From assembly GCA_020912385.1 (NCBI GenBank), contig CP087220.1, forward strand, positions 1,426,001 through 1,490,000: DNA of 64,000 nucleotides, given 5' to 3'. This document shows, piece after piece, positions 63,094 to 64,000 of this stretch. The stretch's first letter is position 1. Each line of letters opens with the position of its first letter. A program made the position numbers and the translations under genes. The stretch is from Neofusicoccum parvum (Eukaryota; Ascomycota; Dothideomycetes; Botryosphaeriales; Botryosphaeriaceae). The notes beneath the pieces were generated by a model that was given only the letters and a program-made list of their open reading frames with translations, was not told where the DNA came from and did not search any database.

Positions 63094-63804
63094 TGAGAAC
63101 TTCGCTGCGATTGGGGCTGGGGCATCGACATGGCGGTGCTAGTGTTCTGGCTGCGTATATTTAACACGGCGTGGATCGTGGTGTGCATGTCGTCGAGATG
63201 CGGACGCGAGCGTTCGGCAGCAGCGGCCGCGGCAGGGGCAGCGTGTGGCAGTCAGCGTGGCGTTCGGCAGAGACTCAAGCTTTGTCGCGGGGCGATAAGG
63301 CAGACACGGCGTGCTGAGGGCTGAGGGCTGAGGGCTCGGGCTGATGGCTGCTGAGGCGGGTGCTGACCGCGTCAGCCGGTCAGCGCTTTATCTCTGGGAT
63401 CGCCAGGGCGGGAGTGAGCTTACCGCATGGTTGACCGCATGGCTCCCGCTGACCAACGGCGCCAGGCCAGAGCAGCCGCCCACGGCCTGCCTTTCCTGAC
63501 TCGCCCCACCAGCCGTCGCTGCGGGCCGAAGCGACAGGGGCGCCCGTGCATCCGGCCCCCGTGGGCTTCGGCTCTTTTTGCTGTGCTCGCAGAACTTCCT
63601 CTTCCGGAAAGAAGCTCTACCTTCCGCTCGCGGCCGCACACGCGCCGCCCAGCCCATTACCACGGCCAATATGCGAGGAACATTGTTATGCTTATCTGGC
63701 GAGAATCTCATTCGGGGTATCATTATCTACGCGAGCCGGAAAATACGAGGCAGAAGACGCTCTCTGCGCGGCCGCAGAGGGTTGCAGTGCCGCCACGTGC
63801 AGTG
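63094..63804. other. Intergenic region between the PEPM-family gene and the second bANK gene
   Basis: About 710 bp, GC-rich, with a CTGAGGG tandem of three near 63314-63336. No gene supported. Confidence 0.55.
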
Positions 63805-64000
63805 CTACCCCTCCGTGGTTGCATGGAGACTAGCGCCCGACTCCAGCAGCCGTGCCGCCACAGCCTGGTGGCCCTGCTCGACGGCCAGATGCAGGGGTGT
63901 CCATCCATTCGTATCTTTGGCGTCGGGATCGGCCCCCTGCTCGAGGAGGAACTTGACCAGGATGTCGTGCCCTTTCTCTGCCGCAATGTGCAGCATGGTG
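63805..64000 (-). CDS. Second TOXE-like ankyrin-repeat regulator, 3' end only
   Basis: The frame is open from the window edge to a TGA at 63805-63807. The visible ~64 residues are two ankyrin repeats: MLHIAAEKGHDILVKFLLEQG, then DTNGWTPLHLAVEQGH and ARLLESGASL. They are closely similar to the last exon of the bANK protein at 42887 and end at nearly the same residue, so this is probably the C-terminus of a paralogous basic+ankyrin regulator. The basic region, which would prove it, lies beyond 64000. Confidence 0.7.
   Translation of the reverse strand, partial: TMLHIAAEKGHDILVKFLLEQGADPDAKDTNGWTPLHLAVEQGHQAVAARLLESGASLHATTEG

Noticed and set aside
1..64000. tRNA, rRNA, CRISPR or intact transposon
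   Set aside because: No cloverleaf-like T-loop context, rRNA block, spaced repeat array, transposase or reverse transcriptase frame was recognised by reading both strands; a tRNAscan and repeat search was not possible here.

Overview
The window reads as genomic DNA of a filamentous ascomycete (Pezizomycotina, possibly Dothideomycetes). The evidence is dense intron-containing genes, introns of about 45-125 bp with GTAAGT-type donors and CTAAC-type branch sites, a HET-domain gene, a SAT4-family membrane protein, a Zn2Cys6 regulator and TOXE-like basic/ankyrin regulators. No rRNA, tRNA, CRISPR array or intact transposon was seen. All exon boundaries were worked out by hand from reading frame, splice consensus and remembered family sequences; none is backed by transcript data.

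Left part (1-17.6 kb): housekeeping and miscellaneous genes. These are the 3' two thirds of a CAND1/TIP120 gene, a PLAC8 protein with a long Pro/Gln-rich head, a secreted isochorismatase-like hydrolase, an unknown leucine-rich protein, a SAT4-type membrane protein divergent from a secreted alpha/beta hydrolase, a HET-domain gene, a small secreted beta-barrel protein, and a short relic of a second HET gene.

Middle part (18.2-41.2 kb): a compact cluster of redox and hydrolytic genes. It holds a flavoprotein dehydrogenase, two CocE/NonD (S15-like) hydrolases, a SnoaL-like protein, a C2H2+Zn2Cys6 regulator, an aldehyde-dehydrogenase-like pseudoenzyme with a C-terminal membrane helix, an extradiol (LigB/DODA-type) ring-cleavage dioxygenase, a small membrane protein, a P450, two FAD monooxygenases and two paralogous cupins. 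There is no PKS, NRPS, terpene synthase or other backbone enzyme, so it looks more like a catabolic or tailoring module (hydroxylate an aromatic ring, cleave it, hydrolyse the product) than a classical biosynthetic cluster. The 11-mer TCGGCTCCACA (or its complement) occurs exactly in five intergenic regions and with one mismatch in further copies. It lies about 110-185 bp from ten start codons between 22.1 and 38.3 kb, including all four divergent promoters. This looks like the operator of a cluster-specific CGG-binding regulator and is the strongest candidate here for an undescribed system.

Right part (42.9-64 kb): two TOXE-like regulators (basic region plus ankyrin repeats), one complete at 42.9-44.1 kb and one cut by the right edge. 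They bracket a fatty-acid elongase, a TLC-like membrane protein, a BAHD-type acyltransferase, a second P450, a 14-TM-type MFS exporter, a DUF7702-like membrane protein, a Pcs60-type (oxalyl-CoA synthetase family) ligase, a small basic protein and an isocitrate lyase/PEP mutase family enzyme resembling oxaloacetate acetylhydrolase. The last enzyme and the Pcs60-type ligase could together make and consume oxalate.
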